A stretch of DNA of 64,000 nt from Bifidobacterium breve. Its GTDB lineage: Bacteria; Actinomycetota; Acidimicrobiia; Acidimicrobiales; Acidimicrobilacustridaceae. Position 1 is the stretch's first letter; each line of letters starts with the position of its first letter. Where the stretch lies: NCBI GenBank assembly GCA_945862505.1, contig CAMAYJ010000003.1, positions 1-64,000 of the forward strand. Direction: 5' to 3'. The notes below the pieces were generated by a model, which was not told the origin of the DNA, did not search any database, and worked only from the letters and a program-made list of their open reading frames with translations. The translations under genes and the position numbers were made by a program. Below, piece after piece: positions 1 to 9,386 of the stretch.

Positions 1-1148
1 CACAATTGCGTGAGTCGCTCACGTGGTTCGCGAGGGAATGAACCGTTCTCGGCGGCGATAGAAATGATTTCGTCGATCGTGCGTCGACCATCAACAAGTT
101 CAACAAACGCGAGTTGTGTCGAATCAAGATCAAGCACCCAGTTACTTCGAGAGAGTTGTTCGCCCACTAAGCGACACCGATAACGGAACTCGGGGATAAA
201 CCGTGTGAAATCTTGCGCGGCAAAATCGATTACGTAACTCTTCATCGGTCGGTCGACGTGACACGCGGTGAAGAAATGACATCCGTTGCGCGAGTTGATG
301 CGTTCCATCGCTGACCATTGAGGCCGATCGGGGAGATCACCAACGGTCGAAAGGAAACGGTTGTTGCGGCTCGGCGGCGCGTAGTACGGGGACTTCAGGA
401 ACCACTCCTGAAAGGTCAAACCTGCATCGCTCACGAGCTCTGTGCATTCATCGACGGTGTAGGTGCGATCGCGACCATGAAGAAATGTATCGACGAGTCC
501 CGCGTCGAACGAAAGGTCCGGAGCGATCTCGATGTAGCTCTGGATTGGATGTCCCTCAGGAAGTGAATTGAGGGCTTCGCGCACTATCGCCACCGATGCT
601 TGATCGCGTTGAAGATCAAGTTCGCGGAACACCGACTGCAGCATTTCAACGCCGAGGCGCCCATAGGTTGCGTACAACATGATGGCGACAACGCCGTCGG
701 GGCGAAGCGCTCCAGCGAGCGACTTCAACCCGACAAGCGGGTCAGCGAGGTGATGCAACACGCCGCTCGAAACGATGAGATCAAAGCTTTGATTAAGGGT
801 GTTCAGATTCTCGATGGGAAGACGATGAAGCTCGAGGTTCGTCAGGCTGTAGGTGTTCTTTAAGTACTGGTGATGGTCAAGTGAGGACTGGCTGACATCA
901 ATCGCTGTGACTTTCGACGTTGGATTCGCATAGGCAAAGACTGCGGCCTGATTGGTTCCGCATCCCGCAATGAGGATGTCAAGGTCAGACGCCTCATTGC
1001 GGTCGGGCCAAAACATTCGGTGAGCGATGCTCGGGTCAAACCATTGCCAGTTGTTTGCCATCCAGCCGGGCAAATCCATGATGGGTTCGGGGTAGACCCA
1101 TTCTTCGTACTGGCTTGAGACAACATCGCTCAACGGATCAAATGCCAT
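1..1148 (-). CDS. class I SAM-dependent methyltransferase (partial, C-terminus beyond window)
   Basis: The frame is open on the minus strand from an ATG at 1148 to the left edge, 382 complete codons with no stop. The first 70 residues run to a Rossmann methyltransferase motif I (DILIAGCGTNQAA, about residues 57-69). A post-II acidic motif (TAIDVSQSSL) and a typical FDLIVSSGVLHHLADP stretch follow. These are SAM-binding features of class I methyltransferases. The long C-terminal part after the Rossmann domain does not match a substrate-specific domain I can name. The substrate is unknown. It is divergently oriented from the sulfotransferase at 1285, with about 136 bases between them that hold no other gene I can support. 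The call is secure at family level only. Confidence 0.85.
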   Translation of the reverse strand, partial: MAFDPLSDVVSSQYEEWVYPEPIMDLPGWMANNWQWFDPSIAHRMFWPDRNEASDLDILIAGCGTNQAAVFAYANPTSKVTAIDVSQSSLDHHQYLKNTYSLTNLELHRLPIENLNTLNQSFDLIVSSGVLHHLADPLVGLKSLAGALRPDGVVAIMLYATYGRLGVEMLQSVFRELDLQRDQASVAIVREALNSLPEGHPIQSYIEIAPDLSFDAGLVDTFLHGRDRTYTVDECTELVSDAGLTFQEWFLKSPYYAPPSRNNRFLSTVGDLPDRPQWSAMERINSRNGCHFFTACHVDRPMKSYVIDFAAQDFTRFIPEFRYRCRLVGEQLSRSNWVLDLDSTQLAFVELVDGRRTIDEIISIAAENGSFPREPRERLTQL

Positions 1149-1284
1149 CGGGAAACTCTTCCCGAGTTCGCCGACTGGGGCAACCCCAGACCGCGAAAGC
1201 GTTTATGAAGAGACGCGGGTGGTGGAGTTGCGGCCCACCTCGCTCAGCTCTGACCCGCGCTACCGTTCTCGGGGGAGGGAAGTT

Positions 1285-2448
1285 ATGGCCACATTAGGAT
1301 CGCAGAGTGGCCGCTACCCATCGGCTCCGCAACTGTTGGCCCAGGCAGTCGATGTGTCCGGCTTCGAAGACTTTGGACCTGGCGACTTCGTCGAGGGTCT
1401 CGAGCAATTGTTGGTGAGCATCGCAGACGACGCAGAGTTCGATCCGTCGGTTGACGAAGCGGTGGTGGCGACCTTTCGCCGGCGACTTGAGAATCGCCTG
1501 CATCTTGAGGGTTGGTTGGCGGCGCATCCAGAGGCGCTCGACGCACCGGTGCTTGGGCCCGTTGACATCATCGGTCTACCGCGCACGGGAACCACCGCGT
1601 TGGCCAACATGATGTCGCTCGATCCGCAGTTCCGTTGTTTGCGGAGTTGGGAACAGGCCGAACCGATTCCACCGGCAACACCTTCGACCGAGGTGACCGA
1701 TGCGCGTCGCATGCGAGCGGTCGAGGCGAACAAGGATCTGTCGCCAGAGTTGTTGGCGATGCATCTCTACGACCTTGATGCCACGACGGAAGATTCTGAA
1801 GTGCTGGGAATGGCTTTTCATGGCCAGCAGTACACGTTGCCGGTGTACAGCTATCACCAGTGGTGGCGCTCAGCGGACTTCACTGAGACGTTTCGCTACC
1901 ACCGCCGAGTGATTCAGGTGCTGCAGTCGCAGTATCCGCCGCAGACTTGGTTATTCAAGTCGCCGCATCACAAGTTTCACCTTGAACCGATTGTTGCTGC
2001 GTACCCCGATGTTCGTTTCGTGATGACGCACCGAGACCCCGCCAAATCGGTGCCTTCGTATTCAAGTCTCGTATCGACAATCTTTCCGCTGGCGTCGAGT
2101 CCTCGAGATCTTCGTAAAGTCGGGCCTCAGGTCTCCAATCACCTGCGCGTTGGTATGGAACAAGCGATCGCTGCGCGTGATCGCCTGGGCGAGGAACGAT
2201 TCTTCGATGTCCATCACAACGAACTAGCGCGTGACCCCATTGGCGTTTTGCGCAATGTCTATGACTTTCTTGGTCTCACGTTCACGGGTGAGACCAAGTC
2301 GGCTATCGACGAATGGCAGACGGCCAATCGTTTGGGTGCCCACGGTGAACACCGCTATACGCCGGAGCAATTCGGTTTGAGTTCTGAAGAAATACGAGCC
2401 GACTACGCGTTCTACATCAATCGTTTCGGTGTGGAACTAGAGGGGTGA
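1285..2448 (+). CDS. sulfotransferase family protein
   Basis: 387 residues. The 5'-PAPS-binding loop is visible near the middle of the N-terminal half as DIIGLPRTGTTALANMM, and a 3'-phosphate-binding region follows as FVMTHRDPAKSVPSY. Both are hallmarks of PAPS-dependent sulfotransferases (Sulfotransfer_3-like). I chose the ATG at 1285 because a strong purine-rich ribosome-binding site (GGGGGAGGGA, 1271-1280) sits just upstream. A longer in-frame start at 1219 lacks one. It should transfer sulfate from PAPS to an unknown acceptor in the cytoplasm. It is followed 4 bases later by an unassigned protein, so the two are probably cotranscribed. A paralogue of the same length lies at 4740-5903 on the other strand. 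Confidence 0.88.
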   Translation: MATLGSQSGRYPSAPQLLAQAVDVSGFEDFGPGDFVEGLEQLLVSIADDAEFDPSVDEAVVATFRRRLENRLHLEGWLAAHPEALDAPVLGPVDIIGLPRTGTTALANMMSLDPQFRCLRSWEQAEPIPPATPSTEVTDARRMRAVEANKDLSPELLAMHLYDLDATTEDSEVLGMAFHGQQYTLPVYSYHQWWRSADFTETFRYHRRVIQVLQSQYPPQTWLFKSPHHKFHLEPIVAAYPDVRFVMTHRDPAKSVPSYSSLVSTIFPLASSPRDLRKVGPQVSNHLRVGMEQAIAARDRLGEERFFDVHHNELARDPIGVLRNVYDFLGLTFTGETKSAIDEWQTANRLGAHGEHRYTPEQFGLSSEEIRADYAFYINRFGVELEG

Positions 2449-2452
2449 TCGA

Positions 2453-3655
2453 ATGAGCAACAACGAAAGCGATACGGGAGTGAGTTGGGCCGATCAGTTG
2501 GCGGCGCTTGGCCCCGTGGTTGATCGCCTCCTGAAGGTTTGGCGACCCGAGGGTGCAACGGCAGCCGAACGCCAAGACATGAACAAACTCGCGCTTTCGA
2601 TTTTGTCCGAAGGGTATTTGTGTCGGGTCTATACCGACGCCAACCGACCAGTGTTCATGCCGCTGTGGAACTACGCGTTCAATCAGGGTGGGCCATCTCC
2701 TGACTATGTGTATTCAACAACCGAAGTCGCGAGCGATGGCGTGTACCGGATCTCTGGCTACCGAGGAAGCTCACGGTTCATTGAAATCACACAACAGACC
2801 TTCGACATGATGAGTCCCTCTCAGGTCGACAACGGAAGCCGTGTCCCGGCAACGCACGATCTCGACGATCTGACGCTCGGCGCCGATGGCTACTTCAGTG
2901 TTGTGTTGAGTGCGGAGCGCCCCGGTGGGCACAGCGGTGATTGGTGGCAACTCGATCCGGAAACCTGTCGGTTGCTCATGCGTAAGTGCTCTTGCGATTG
3001 GAATCACGAACTCGATGCAAGTGTGGCCATCGAACGACTCGATGACAACGGTTCCGATATGACCCCGGAAGATTTCTCGCGCCGCTTTGCTGAACTTCCT
3101 CAGTGGATCGAGGGAATGATCGGTTTCGATATGCATCTCGTGCGGTTCTACCGAGAACACCACGGAGTCAATACGTTTCTGCGCTCGACGAAGATCGATT
3201 CGATTGGTGGGTTGCCGACGCAGGCCTATTACGACGGAATTCACGAGATTGAAGATGACGAAGCACTCATTATTGAAACGGAGTTACCTAAGACCGTGCG
3301 GTATTGGCAGGCACTTGTTGCCGACGACCGCTTCGCAACCGTTGACTGGGTGAATCGTCAATCAAGTCTGAATGATGCGCAAGCACATATTGATAGCGAT
3401 GGAAAATTTCGAGCGGTGATTTCACGAACCGATCCTGGTGTTCCCAATTGGCTCGACAAAGCCGATGTTCCGTGGGGAATGATTCAAATGCGCTGGAATC
3501 ACGCCAGTGATTTTCCCGATCCCACGATGATCAAGGTCCCTGTTGCTGATGTTCGTCAGTACTTGCCGGCCGACACTCCCGTCGTCACGCCGGCCGACCG
3601 CAAAGAGCGTCTGAGTGTTCGTCGCGAAGGTGCGCAGTTGCGTCGGATCTGGTGA
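2453..3655 (+). CDS. conserved hypothetical protein, possibly DUF1214-like
   Basis: 400 residues. It starts four bases after the sulfotransferase stop, and the end of that gene supplies a GAGGGG ribosome-binding site. I see no signal peptide or membrane segment. The stretch DYVYSTTEVASDGVYRISGY, followed by a GSSRFIEI segment, resembles DUF1214-type proteins often found beside steroid or aromatic degradation genes, but this is recollection of a pattern rather than a search. No catalytic motif is evident. Operon position suggests it acts with the sulfotransferase upstream and perhaps the oxidoreductase downstream at 3687. Function unknown. Confidence 0.75.
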   Translation: MSNNESDTGVSWADQLAALGPVVDRLLKVWRPEGATAAERQDMNKLALSILSEGYLCRVYTDANRPVFMPLWNYAFNQGGPSPDYVYSTTEVASDGVYRISGYRGSSRFIEITQQTFDMMSPSQVDNGSRVPATHDLDDLTLGADGYFSVVLSAERPGGHSGDWWQLDPETCRLLMRKCSCDWNHELDASVAIERLDDNGSDMTPEDFSRRFAELPQWIEGMIGFDMHLVRFYREHHGVNTFLRSTKIDSIGGLPTQAYYDGIHEIEDDEALIIETELPKTVRYWQALVADDRFATVDWVNRQSSLNDAQAHIDSDGKFRAVISRTDPGVPNWLDKADVPWGMIQMRWNHASDFPDPTMIKVPVADVRQYLPADTPVVTPADRKERLSVRREGAQLRRIW

Positions 3656-3686
3656 ACTGAGTGTTCGACATCATTAGGGGGAACTC

Positions 3687-4724
3687 ATGAGGGCATGGCG
3701 AGTCCATGAATATGGCCAACCAACCGAGGTCTTGCGTCTCGACGAGGTTGATCTCCCCGAACCCGGGGCCGGTGAAGTTCGCGTCAAGGCTCAAGCCATC
3801 CCGCTGAACCTCAACGACCTCGAGCGCATCACCGGCGGCAACATGATGGTTCGTCCCGAGTTTCCCTATAGCCCGGGTATGGAAGCGTTCGGCGTTGTCG
3901 ACGCGTGTGGCGAAGGCGCTGAAGAGTGGATGGGTAAGCGTGTTGCTGCAGTGACCAAGCAAGCGTTCGGCGGTTTTGCCGAGTACGTCATTTGCCCCAC
4001 GATCGCGGCGTTTGAAATCGACGAAGCGATCCCGCTTCCTGATGCGGCGGCGTTGTTCTTCCCCTTCCACCTGGCGTGGCTTGGGCTCATTGACCGTGCT
4101 TCTCTGAAAGCTGGCGACACAGTTCTGATCCACGCCGGAGCGGGTGGCGCTGGATCAGCCGCAATTCAGATTGCAAAGGCCTTTGGAGCTCGCGTGTATG
4201 CGACTGCGGGCGGGCCGGAGAAAGTCGCGCTGTGTCGTGAACTCGGCGCCGACGTTGCCATCGATTACCTGACGGAAGACTTCAAGGCCATCGTGCTCGC
4301 CGACACCGACAATATTGGCGTCGACATCGTTTTCGACAACGTCGGCGAAGCAGTGATGGCCGATTCGTTTGCGTGCACTGCGTACAACGGCACCTATCTC
4401 ATGATGGGTTTCGCATCGAACAAGGTTGTGGCTGACGAAAAGTTCATCGTTCCTCGCCACGTCACCATGGGGAACTTCAAACTGTGCGGTGTGCTACTCA
4501 ACTATCAATCCGACGACATGATCAGGCTGATTAAGCAGGGCATGGGCTGGAACGTTGCGCCGCGAGAATTGGGCGAACTGGCTACGGCTGACATCGTCGA
4601 ACTCGTAAAGGCGGGAACAGTTCGCGCCGTAGTTGGAAGTGCTCCGAGTTTCGAAGACCTTCCGGCGGCAATGGAAGCGATGGGCTCACGCAACACCACT
4701 GGCCGCGTCATCGTGATGCTCTGA
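3687..4724 (+). CDS. NADPH:quinone reductase-like MDR oxidoreductase
   Basis: 345 residues of the medium-chain dehydrogenase/reductase superfamily. The N-terminal GroES-like domain begins MRAWRVHEYGQPTEVL. The nucleotide-binding domain carries a glycine-rich loop (HAGAGGAGSAAIQIAKAFGA, about residues 152-171). No structural or catalytic zinc cysteines are visible, which points to the zinc-free quinone-oxidoreductase branch. It should reduce an enone or quinone with NADPH. The start has a good ribosome-binding site (AGGGGGAA, about nine bases before the ATG). It is collinear with the sulfotransferase and the 2453 gene and ends in a perfect hairpin (4717-4733) facing the convergent gene at 4740. 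Confidence 0.88.
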   Translation: MRAWRVHEYGQPTEVLRLDEVDLPEPGAGEVRVKAQAIPLNLNDLERITGGNMMVRPEFPYSPGMEAFGVVDACGEGAEEWMGKRVAAVTKQAFGGFAEYVICPTIAAFEIDEAIPLPDAAALFFPFHLAWLGLIDRASLKAGDTVLIHAGAGGAGSAAIQIAKAFGARVYATAGGPEKVALCRELGADVAIDYLTEDFKAIVLADTDNIGVDIVFDNVGEAVMADSFACTAYNGTYLMMGFASNKVVADEKFIVPRHVTMGNFKLCGVLLNYQSDDMIRLIKQGMGWNVAPRELGELATADIVELVKAGTVRAVVGSAPSFEDLPAAMEAMGSRNTTGRVIVML

Positions 4725-4733
4725 GTCAGAGCA
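4717..4733. terminator. short perfect palindrome between convergent genes, probable bidirectional hairpin terminator
   Basis: TGCTCTGA, one central G, then TCAGAGCA: an 8-bp perfect inverted repeat. It overlaps the stop codon of the MDR oxidoreductase and lies 7 bases before the end of the convergent sulfotransferase gene. There is no uridine tract on either side. It is therefore at best a U-less hairpin of the kind proposed for actinobacteria. The loop would have to open to three or more bases, leaving a stem of about seven pairs. Confidence 0.45.
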
Positions 4734-4739
4734 CTGAGA

Positions 4740-5903
4740 TCACTCCGCCGGCAAGTCGAAGTGATCGATGTACTCGCGGAATTCGCTGCGCACCGCCGCA
4801 GGATCAATGCCGTATTGATCGGGCTGATAATCGTGAGTTCCGTGCACGCCAGGGGGGTTCGCTGCGATGAACGCCTGCATGCCGCGGGCTGCTTCGTCGG
4901 ACATCGGTAAACCAAGCGCGTCGTAGATCTGCGTGATGACGCCGAACTGGTCAGTAATGAAATCGCGGAACATCATGTCGTAGAAGATCGCGTCTGGATA
5001 CTCCTGTGCTTTTCGCACGTTCACCCCATGCATCAGTACGTCTCGGAGGCGTGGGGTCCAGTCGGCGGCAACCGCACGAGCATCGACATTGTCGCTTCCA
5101 ACGCTACGCACGATGGTGGTGAGTGAGGCATAGGACGTCATTGACTTCACTGGATCACGATGAGTGAACACGATGCGCGCGTCGGGGTACGTGGCCAGAA
5201 GGTGTTCGAGTCCCCAAAGATGGGCGCCGGTCTTCAGCACCCAGCGGTCCTGCATGTTGTACGCCTGCATGTGCTGCAGTTGCTGCAGGTGGAAGTCGTA
5301 GACGTTTGACCAATCGGCATCGCGATCAGTCCAGTCTTGGTAGCTCGAAACATTGAACTGGTTGTGGAACAGCGGCGTACACATTGATTCACCCATGAGC
5401 GTGACGCACTCTTGGGTGAGTTCAGCGCCGAGCGGGTGAATTGCCTTCAATTGCTGGTCTTCGATCGGCGGCATCGTTGCGGCACACATCGCGATGCGGG
5501 GGTCGGTGGCGAATGTTTCTGCACGAGGCGGGGGAGACGGGAACATGCATTCCCATGTGAGTGGTGCGCGGTTGGCAGGGTCCTGGGCGAGGATGTCGTG
5601 GAGGATCGTGGTGCCCGTGCGAGGCATACCGATGATGAAGACAGGCTTTTCAATCTTTTGTTGCGCGATTTCGGGGAACGCAACGCGGTCGGCGGTGTAG
5701 TTCAGCCGGTTCACGGTGTGGAGCAATGCTCGTTCGCTGGCGATGAATTCACCTGTGGGATTGAGCTGCGCGTCGGTATTGAGCGAATCCATGAATCGGC
5801 CAAGACCTTCAAGGAAGAATTCACTGCCGTCACCCAGATCGGTTCGCCCTCCTGCGCGTTGAGAGGATTCGGCGAGAATTGCGTCAACGTTGAGATCGGT
5901 CAT
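4740..5903 (-). CDS. sulfotransferase family protein
   Basis: 387 residues, a second PAPS-dependent sulfotransferase. The 5'-phosphosulfate-binding loop reads FIIGMPRTGTTILHDILAQD, and a later IVFTHRDPVKSMTSYASL segment corresponds to the 3'-phosphate-binding site. It has the same length and general arrangement as the protein at 1285 but differs widely in sequence, so the two are old paralogues and probably act on different acceptors. It overlaps the end of the upstream Gfo/Idh/MocA oxidoreductase gene by 4 bases (ATGA), indicating translational coupling. Acceptor unknown. Confidence 0.88.
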   Translation of the reverse strand: MTDLNVDAILAESSQRAGGRTDLGDGSEFFLEGLGRFMDSLNTDAQLNPTGEFIASERALLHTVNRLNYTADRVAFPEIAQQKIEKPVFIIGMPRTGTTILHDILAQDPANRAPLTWECMFPSPPPRAETFATDPRIAMCAATMPPIEDQQLKAIHPLGAELTQECVTLMGESMCTPLFHNQFNVSSYQDWTDRDADWSNVYDFHLQQLQHMQAYNMQDRWVLKTGAHLWGLEHLLATYPDARIVFTHRDPVKSMTSYASLTTIVRSVGSDNVDARAVAADWTPRLRDVLMHGVNVRKAQEYPDAIFYDMMFRDFITDQFGVITQIYDALGLPMSDEAARGMQAFIAANPPGVHGTHDYQPDQYGIDPAAVRSEFREYIDHFDLPAE

Positions 5904-6907
5904 GGACCGACCGTATCGCTCCAGAGTTGATGAGGTGTCCGATTTCGCGGTCCGGCGAATGGGAGCGACACGCTTGAGCCGGGCTTGCTCGCAGCGGCAT
6001 AGGCAGCACTGAGTACGTCAAGAACTCGGCGGCCAAATCGTGCATCGATTGGCGATGGTGCTCCGCCGACAACATCGCGCAGCGTCAGCATTTGGTCGAT
6101 GTATCCGTAATGCTCGAGATGTGGATCGGCAATGCCAGTGAGGGGCGTAAGGGCGACAGACTCACCGTTGTGCTCGATGCCCGGTTGCGGCATGAGTTCG
6201 GTGCGCACGACACCGCTGTTGCTTGAGACTTGGACATCCCACACAGCATCGGGATGTCTCCAACTTGTTTCGATTCGAGCTCGGAGCCCCGATGCGAAGT
6301 CGATGAACACTTCGGCGTAGTCATCGACCTCGATGTCAGAGGAATGCTCGAGGGTGGCCTGCACGCCAACTGGCGCATCAGAACCGGCAAGTAACAGCGC
6401 GAGGGCGATCGCATGGGAGCCGAGGTCGAATAACACGCCGCCACCGCGGGTTGGGTCGAGGAATTCCCCCCAACTCGGTCGGGGCGAAAGCTGGCGGATC
6501 TCCATGAAGTTGAGTGAACCGATGTCGCTCATCAGTTCGCTGGTGCGCACAACGAGCGGAGAGAAGGCCAGATTCTCGGCGTAAACGACCTGACCGCCAG
6601 CGGCCACGATGGCATCGGCATCGCCCAGCGTGGAGGCCAAGGGCTTCTCAACGAGCACCACGCAGCCCGCAGTGAGGGCCTGGAGGGTGTCAGCTGCGTG
6701 ACGGTCAGGAGGGGTGCAGACCACCACGGCATCGGCGCCAGCGGGGAGCTCTTCGAACGGAACTGCCCTCGCCCCGACTTGCCCTGCCCTCTCGGTGGCC
6801 CGAGCCTCGGTGCGCGAGGCAATGGCGAGGATGGGGGACTCAGTTGCTTCCGCGGCCATGGCATGGACAAGCGAGATCATGCCGGCACCGGCGAAGGCGA
6901 GATTCAC
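5900..6907 (-). CDS. Gfo/Idh/MocA family oxidoreductase
   Basis: 335 residues. The N-terminal Rossmann fold starts MNLAFAGAGMISLVHAMAA, close to the GxGxxG pattern of this family. The segment VVLVEKPLASTLGDAD carries the conserved EKP motif that places the lysine near the substrate. The remainder fits the C-terminal alpha/beta domain. Members oxidise or reduce sugars, inositols and related compounds with NAD(P). The substrate is unknown here. It is first in a two-gene minus-strand operon with the sulfotransferase and diverges from the CoA-transferase at 6957, leaving about 49 bases for two promoters. Confidence 0.85.
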   Translation of the reverse strand: MNLAFAGAGMISLVHAMAAEATESPILAIASRTEARATERAGQVGARAVPFEELPAGADAVVVCTPPDRHAADTLQALTAGCVVLVEKPLASTLGDADAIVAAGGQVVYAENLAFSPLVVRTSELMSDIGSLNFMEIRQLSPRPSWGEFLDPTRGGGVLFDLGSHAIALALLLAGSDAPVGVQATLEHSSDIEVDDYAEVFIDFASGLRARIETSWRHPDAVWDVQVSSNSGVVRTELMPQPGIEHNGESVALTPLTGIADPHLEHYGYIDQMLTLRDVVGGAPSPIDARFGRRVLDVLSAAYAAASKPGSSVSLPFAGPRNRTPHQLWSDTVGP

Positions 6908-6956
6908 GAGAGTGACGGTACCGCTTGGCGGATGAGCGAACTACGGTCAGACCTTG

Positions 6957-9308
6957 ATGGGGGACTTAGGGGAACTCAAAGGCATTGTCGTCGTCGATCT
7001 TTCGACGAATCTGAGTGGCGCGTACTGCTCGAAACTGTTTGCTGACTCGGGGGCAACGGTCACGCGGGTTGAGCTTCCCGACGGCGATCCGCAGCGACAT
7101 GCCCAGTGGTCGGGAGTGCCCACCGAAGGCGATGCGCCACTGTTTCGTTATCTGCGCCACGGGCAACGCTCAGTAACTGCCGTTGCTGGCGATCCGATCA
7201 TCGATCAATTGTGCGCTGCAGCCGACCTTGTCATTGTGAGCGGGCCGCCTCCGGGCGAATGGCCCGGCACCGTGGTCGTCGCGATCACGTCCTACGGGCT
7301 TACTGGCCCGAGTGCCGATCGTCCCTCAACAGAGTTCACCCTGCAATGCGAGAGCGGAGCAGTGGCAATCCGGGGAATTCGTGAAATGCCACCGGTGCAG
7401 ATGGGTGGGCGCATCATCGAATGGGTTGCTGGCGTGTACAGCGCCGTGGGATCACTCGCCGCTGTGCGACGTGCGCGTGAAACCGGATCGGGTGAACTGA
7501 TTGACCTGTCACTCTTCGAAGTCGTGAGTATCACCGCCACGAATTTTGTGGACATCTTTCACTCGCTTTCGGGTCGGCCACAGCCCGACCCAACGATTCC
7601 TCCGCGAGGCGTCGAGATCCCCTCGATCGAGCCAACGCTGGACGGGTGGGTTGGTTTCAATACCAACACTCGTGACCAGTGGGAATCGTTCTGCATTCTC
7701 ATAGAACGCCCGGACCTTCTTGATCCTCCCGAATTTTCCGCGCATCAGGTACGCGCGGCGCGATCGGTGGAGTGGAACAAGATGGTGCGCGATTTCACCA
7801 CCAAACATTCGACGAAGGAAATTGTTGAACGAGCTGCGGAGCTGCGGATACCTGTCGCGCATGTAGCTGACGGAAAGATGATTCTCGAACTCGACCATCC
7901 GCAGGAACGTGGTGTCTTTTTACGTGATCCACTTGACGAGTTCTCGATGCCTCGCCGGCCGTACCTACTCAATGGTCAACCGGGCAACGCTCCAACACCA
8001 GCGCCATCAATCGGTGAGCAAAACAATGACTTGCCGCCAATTCGAGCGGATCGCCCACAATCGGGTGGAGAGAAGCGACTGCCGCTTGAAGGATTGACGG
8101 TCGTTGATTTCACTGCGTGGTGGGCGGGGCCTTCCTCAACTGGAGTTCTTGCGTCCCTTGGGGCCGAAGTCATTCACGTCGAGTCCACTCGTCGCATCGA
8201 TGGAATGCGCACGACCGGAGGGATGTTCTTTAGTCTTCCGCAATGGTGGGAACGCAGCGCGTTCTTCCTTCAGGCGAATATCAACAAGTTTGATGTCACT
8301 CTTGATCTCGATCGCCCGGAAGGTCGTGCGCTTGCGCTTGAGCTGATCGCCAAGGCCGACGTTGTCGTCGAGAACTACACGCCGCGTGTCATCGAAGCAT
8401 TCGATCTCGACTGGGACGTTGTCCACGAGATCAACCCTCGGACGGTAATGGTTCGCATGCCGGCATTTGGTCTTGATGGGCCGTGGCGTAATCGCCCCGG
8501 CTTCGCTCAGACGATGGAGCAAATCACCGGCCTCGCTTGGATGACAGGCCACGTTGCCGACCAACCACGTATCCAACGCGGACCATGTGACCCCAACGGC
8601 GGCCTTCACGCGGCCTTTGCTGCGCTTATCGGCTTACAGCATCGTGACCGAACGGGTGAGGGCTGCCTTATGGAAGCCCCGATGTTTGAAGCGGCACTCA
8701 ACGTTGCTGCCGAACCCGTTATCGAGTGGACCGCTCATGATTTGCGTGTGGAACGTGAAGGTAATCGCAGTCCGTACGCCGCTCCGCAGAATCTGTATCC
8801 ATGCGCCGGTGTTGAAAACTGGCTGGCAATTTCGTGTGCAAACGATGAGCAATGGGTTGCACTCGCAAGACTTATCGGCCGCGATGATCTTGCCTCCGAT
8901 GCAGGGCTGGCAACCTTGGCCGGACGTCGAGAACGTCACGACGAACTCGACGCGATTCTGACTGAGTGGGCCGCAGATCGAGAAATCACTTCAACAGTTG
9001 AGGTACTCCTCGACGCTGGAGTTCCCGCGTCTTTCGTTCGCGACATTCGTTTGCAGCCCGTTCATGACCAAGATGTGGCGCGCGGCTTCATTGAACAGGT
9101 GGAACATCCGGTTGTTGGTGTGCAACCGATCCCAACGCTGCCATTTCGCTATGCAAGCGTTAAAAATTGGGTCCGCCATCCAGCGCCGTTGCTGGGTCAG
9201 GACAATGATCGAATTCTTGGTGAGCGACTTGGGCATTCACCCGAGGAACTTGCCCAGTTGGAATCCGCTGGCATCATCGGCGATTGGCCGATGGGTGTTG
9301 AACGTTAA
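6957..9308 (+). CDS. two-domain type III (CaiB/BaiF) CoA-transferase fusion
   Basis: 783 residues, about twice the length of a single CaiB/BaiF protein. The first copy covers roughly residues 5-360 (LKGIVVVDLSTNLSGAYCSK) and the second roughly 370-770 (LEGLTVVDFTAWWAGPSSTG). Both begin with the family's L-G-V-VDL-type strand. Type III enzymes move CoA between carboxylic acids through an aspartyl-CoA intermediate. At the position where the catalytic Asp is expected, both copies carry Glu (LIDLSLFEVV, E188; EAPMFEAA, E578). I took the ATG at 6957; a TTG lies one codon upstream. It heads a plus-strand run with an amidohydrolase and an enoyl-CoA hydratase, suggesting degradation of an organic acid. 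Confidence 0.88.
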   Translation: MGDLGELKGIVVVDLSTNLSGAYCSKLFADSGATVTRVELPDGDPQRHAQWSGVPTEGDAPLFRYLRHGQRSVTAVAGDPIIDQLCAAADLVIVSGPPPGEWPGTVVVAITSYGLTGPSADRPSTEFTLQCESGAVAIRGIREMPPVQMGGRIIEWVAGVYSAVGSLAAVRRARETGSGELIDLSLFEVVSITATNFVDIFHSLSGRPQPDPTIPPRGVEIPSIEPTLDGWVGFNTNTRDQWESFCILIERPDLLDPPEFSAHQVRAARSVEWNKMVRDFTTKHSTKEIVERAAELRIPVAHVADGKMILELDHPQERGVFLRDPLDEFSMPRRPYLLNGQPGNAPTPAPSIGEQNNDLPPIRADRPQSGGEKRLPLEGLTVVDFTAWWAGPSSTGVLASLGAEVIHVESTRRIDGMRTTGGMFFSLPQWWERSAFFLQANINKFDVTLDLDRPEGRALALELIAKADVVVENYTPRVIEAFDLDWDVVHEINPRTVMVRMPAFGLDGPWRNRPGFAQTMEQITGLAWMTGHVADQPRIQRGPCDPNGGLHAAFAALIGLQHRDRTGEGCLMEAPMFEAALNVAAEPVIEWTAHDLRVEREGNRSPYAAPQNLYPCAGVENWLAISCANDEQWVALARLIGRDDLASDAGLATLAGRRERHDELDAILTEWAADREITSTVEVLLDAGVPASFVRDIRLQPVHDQDVARGFIEQVEHPVVGVQPIPTLPFRYASVKNWVRHPAPLLGQDNDRILGERLGHSPEELAQLESAGIIGDWPMGVER

Positions 9309-9386
9309 GTAGTTTTGCGGTGCGCGGACAATGCGTTGTGACCGGTTTGCAGGGCACGCTGGAAATATTCGAAGGAGAATCCGAAC

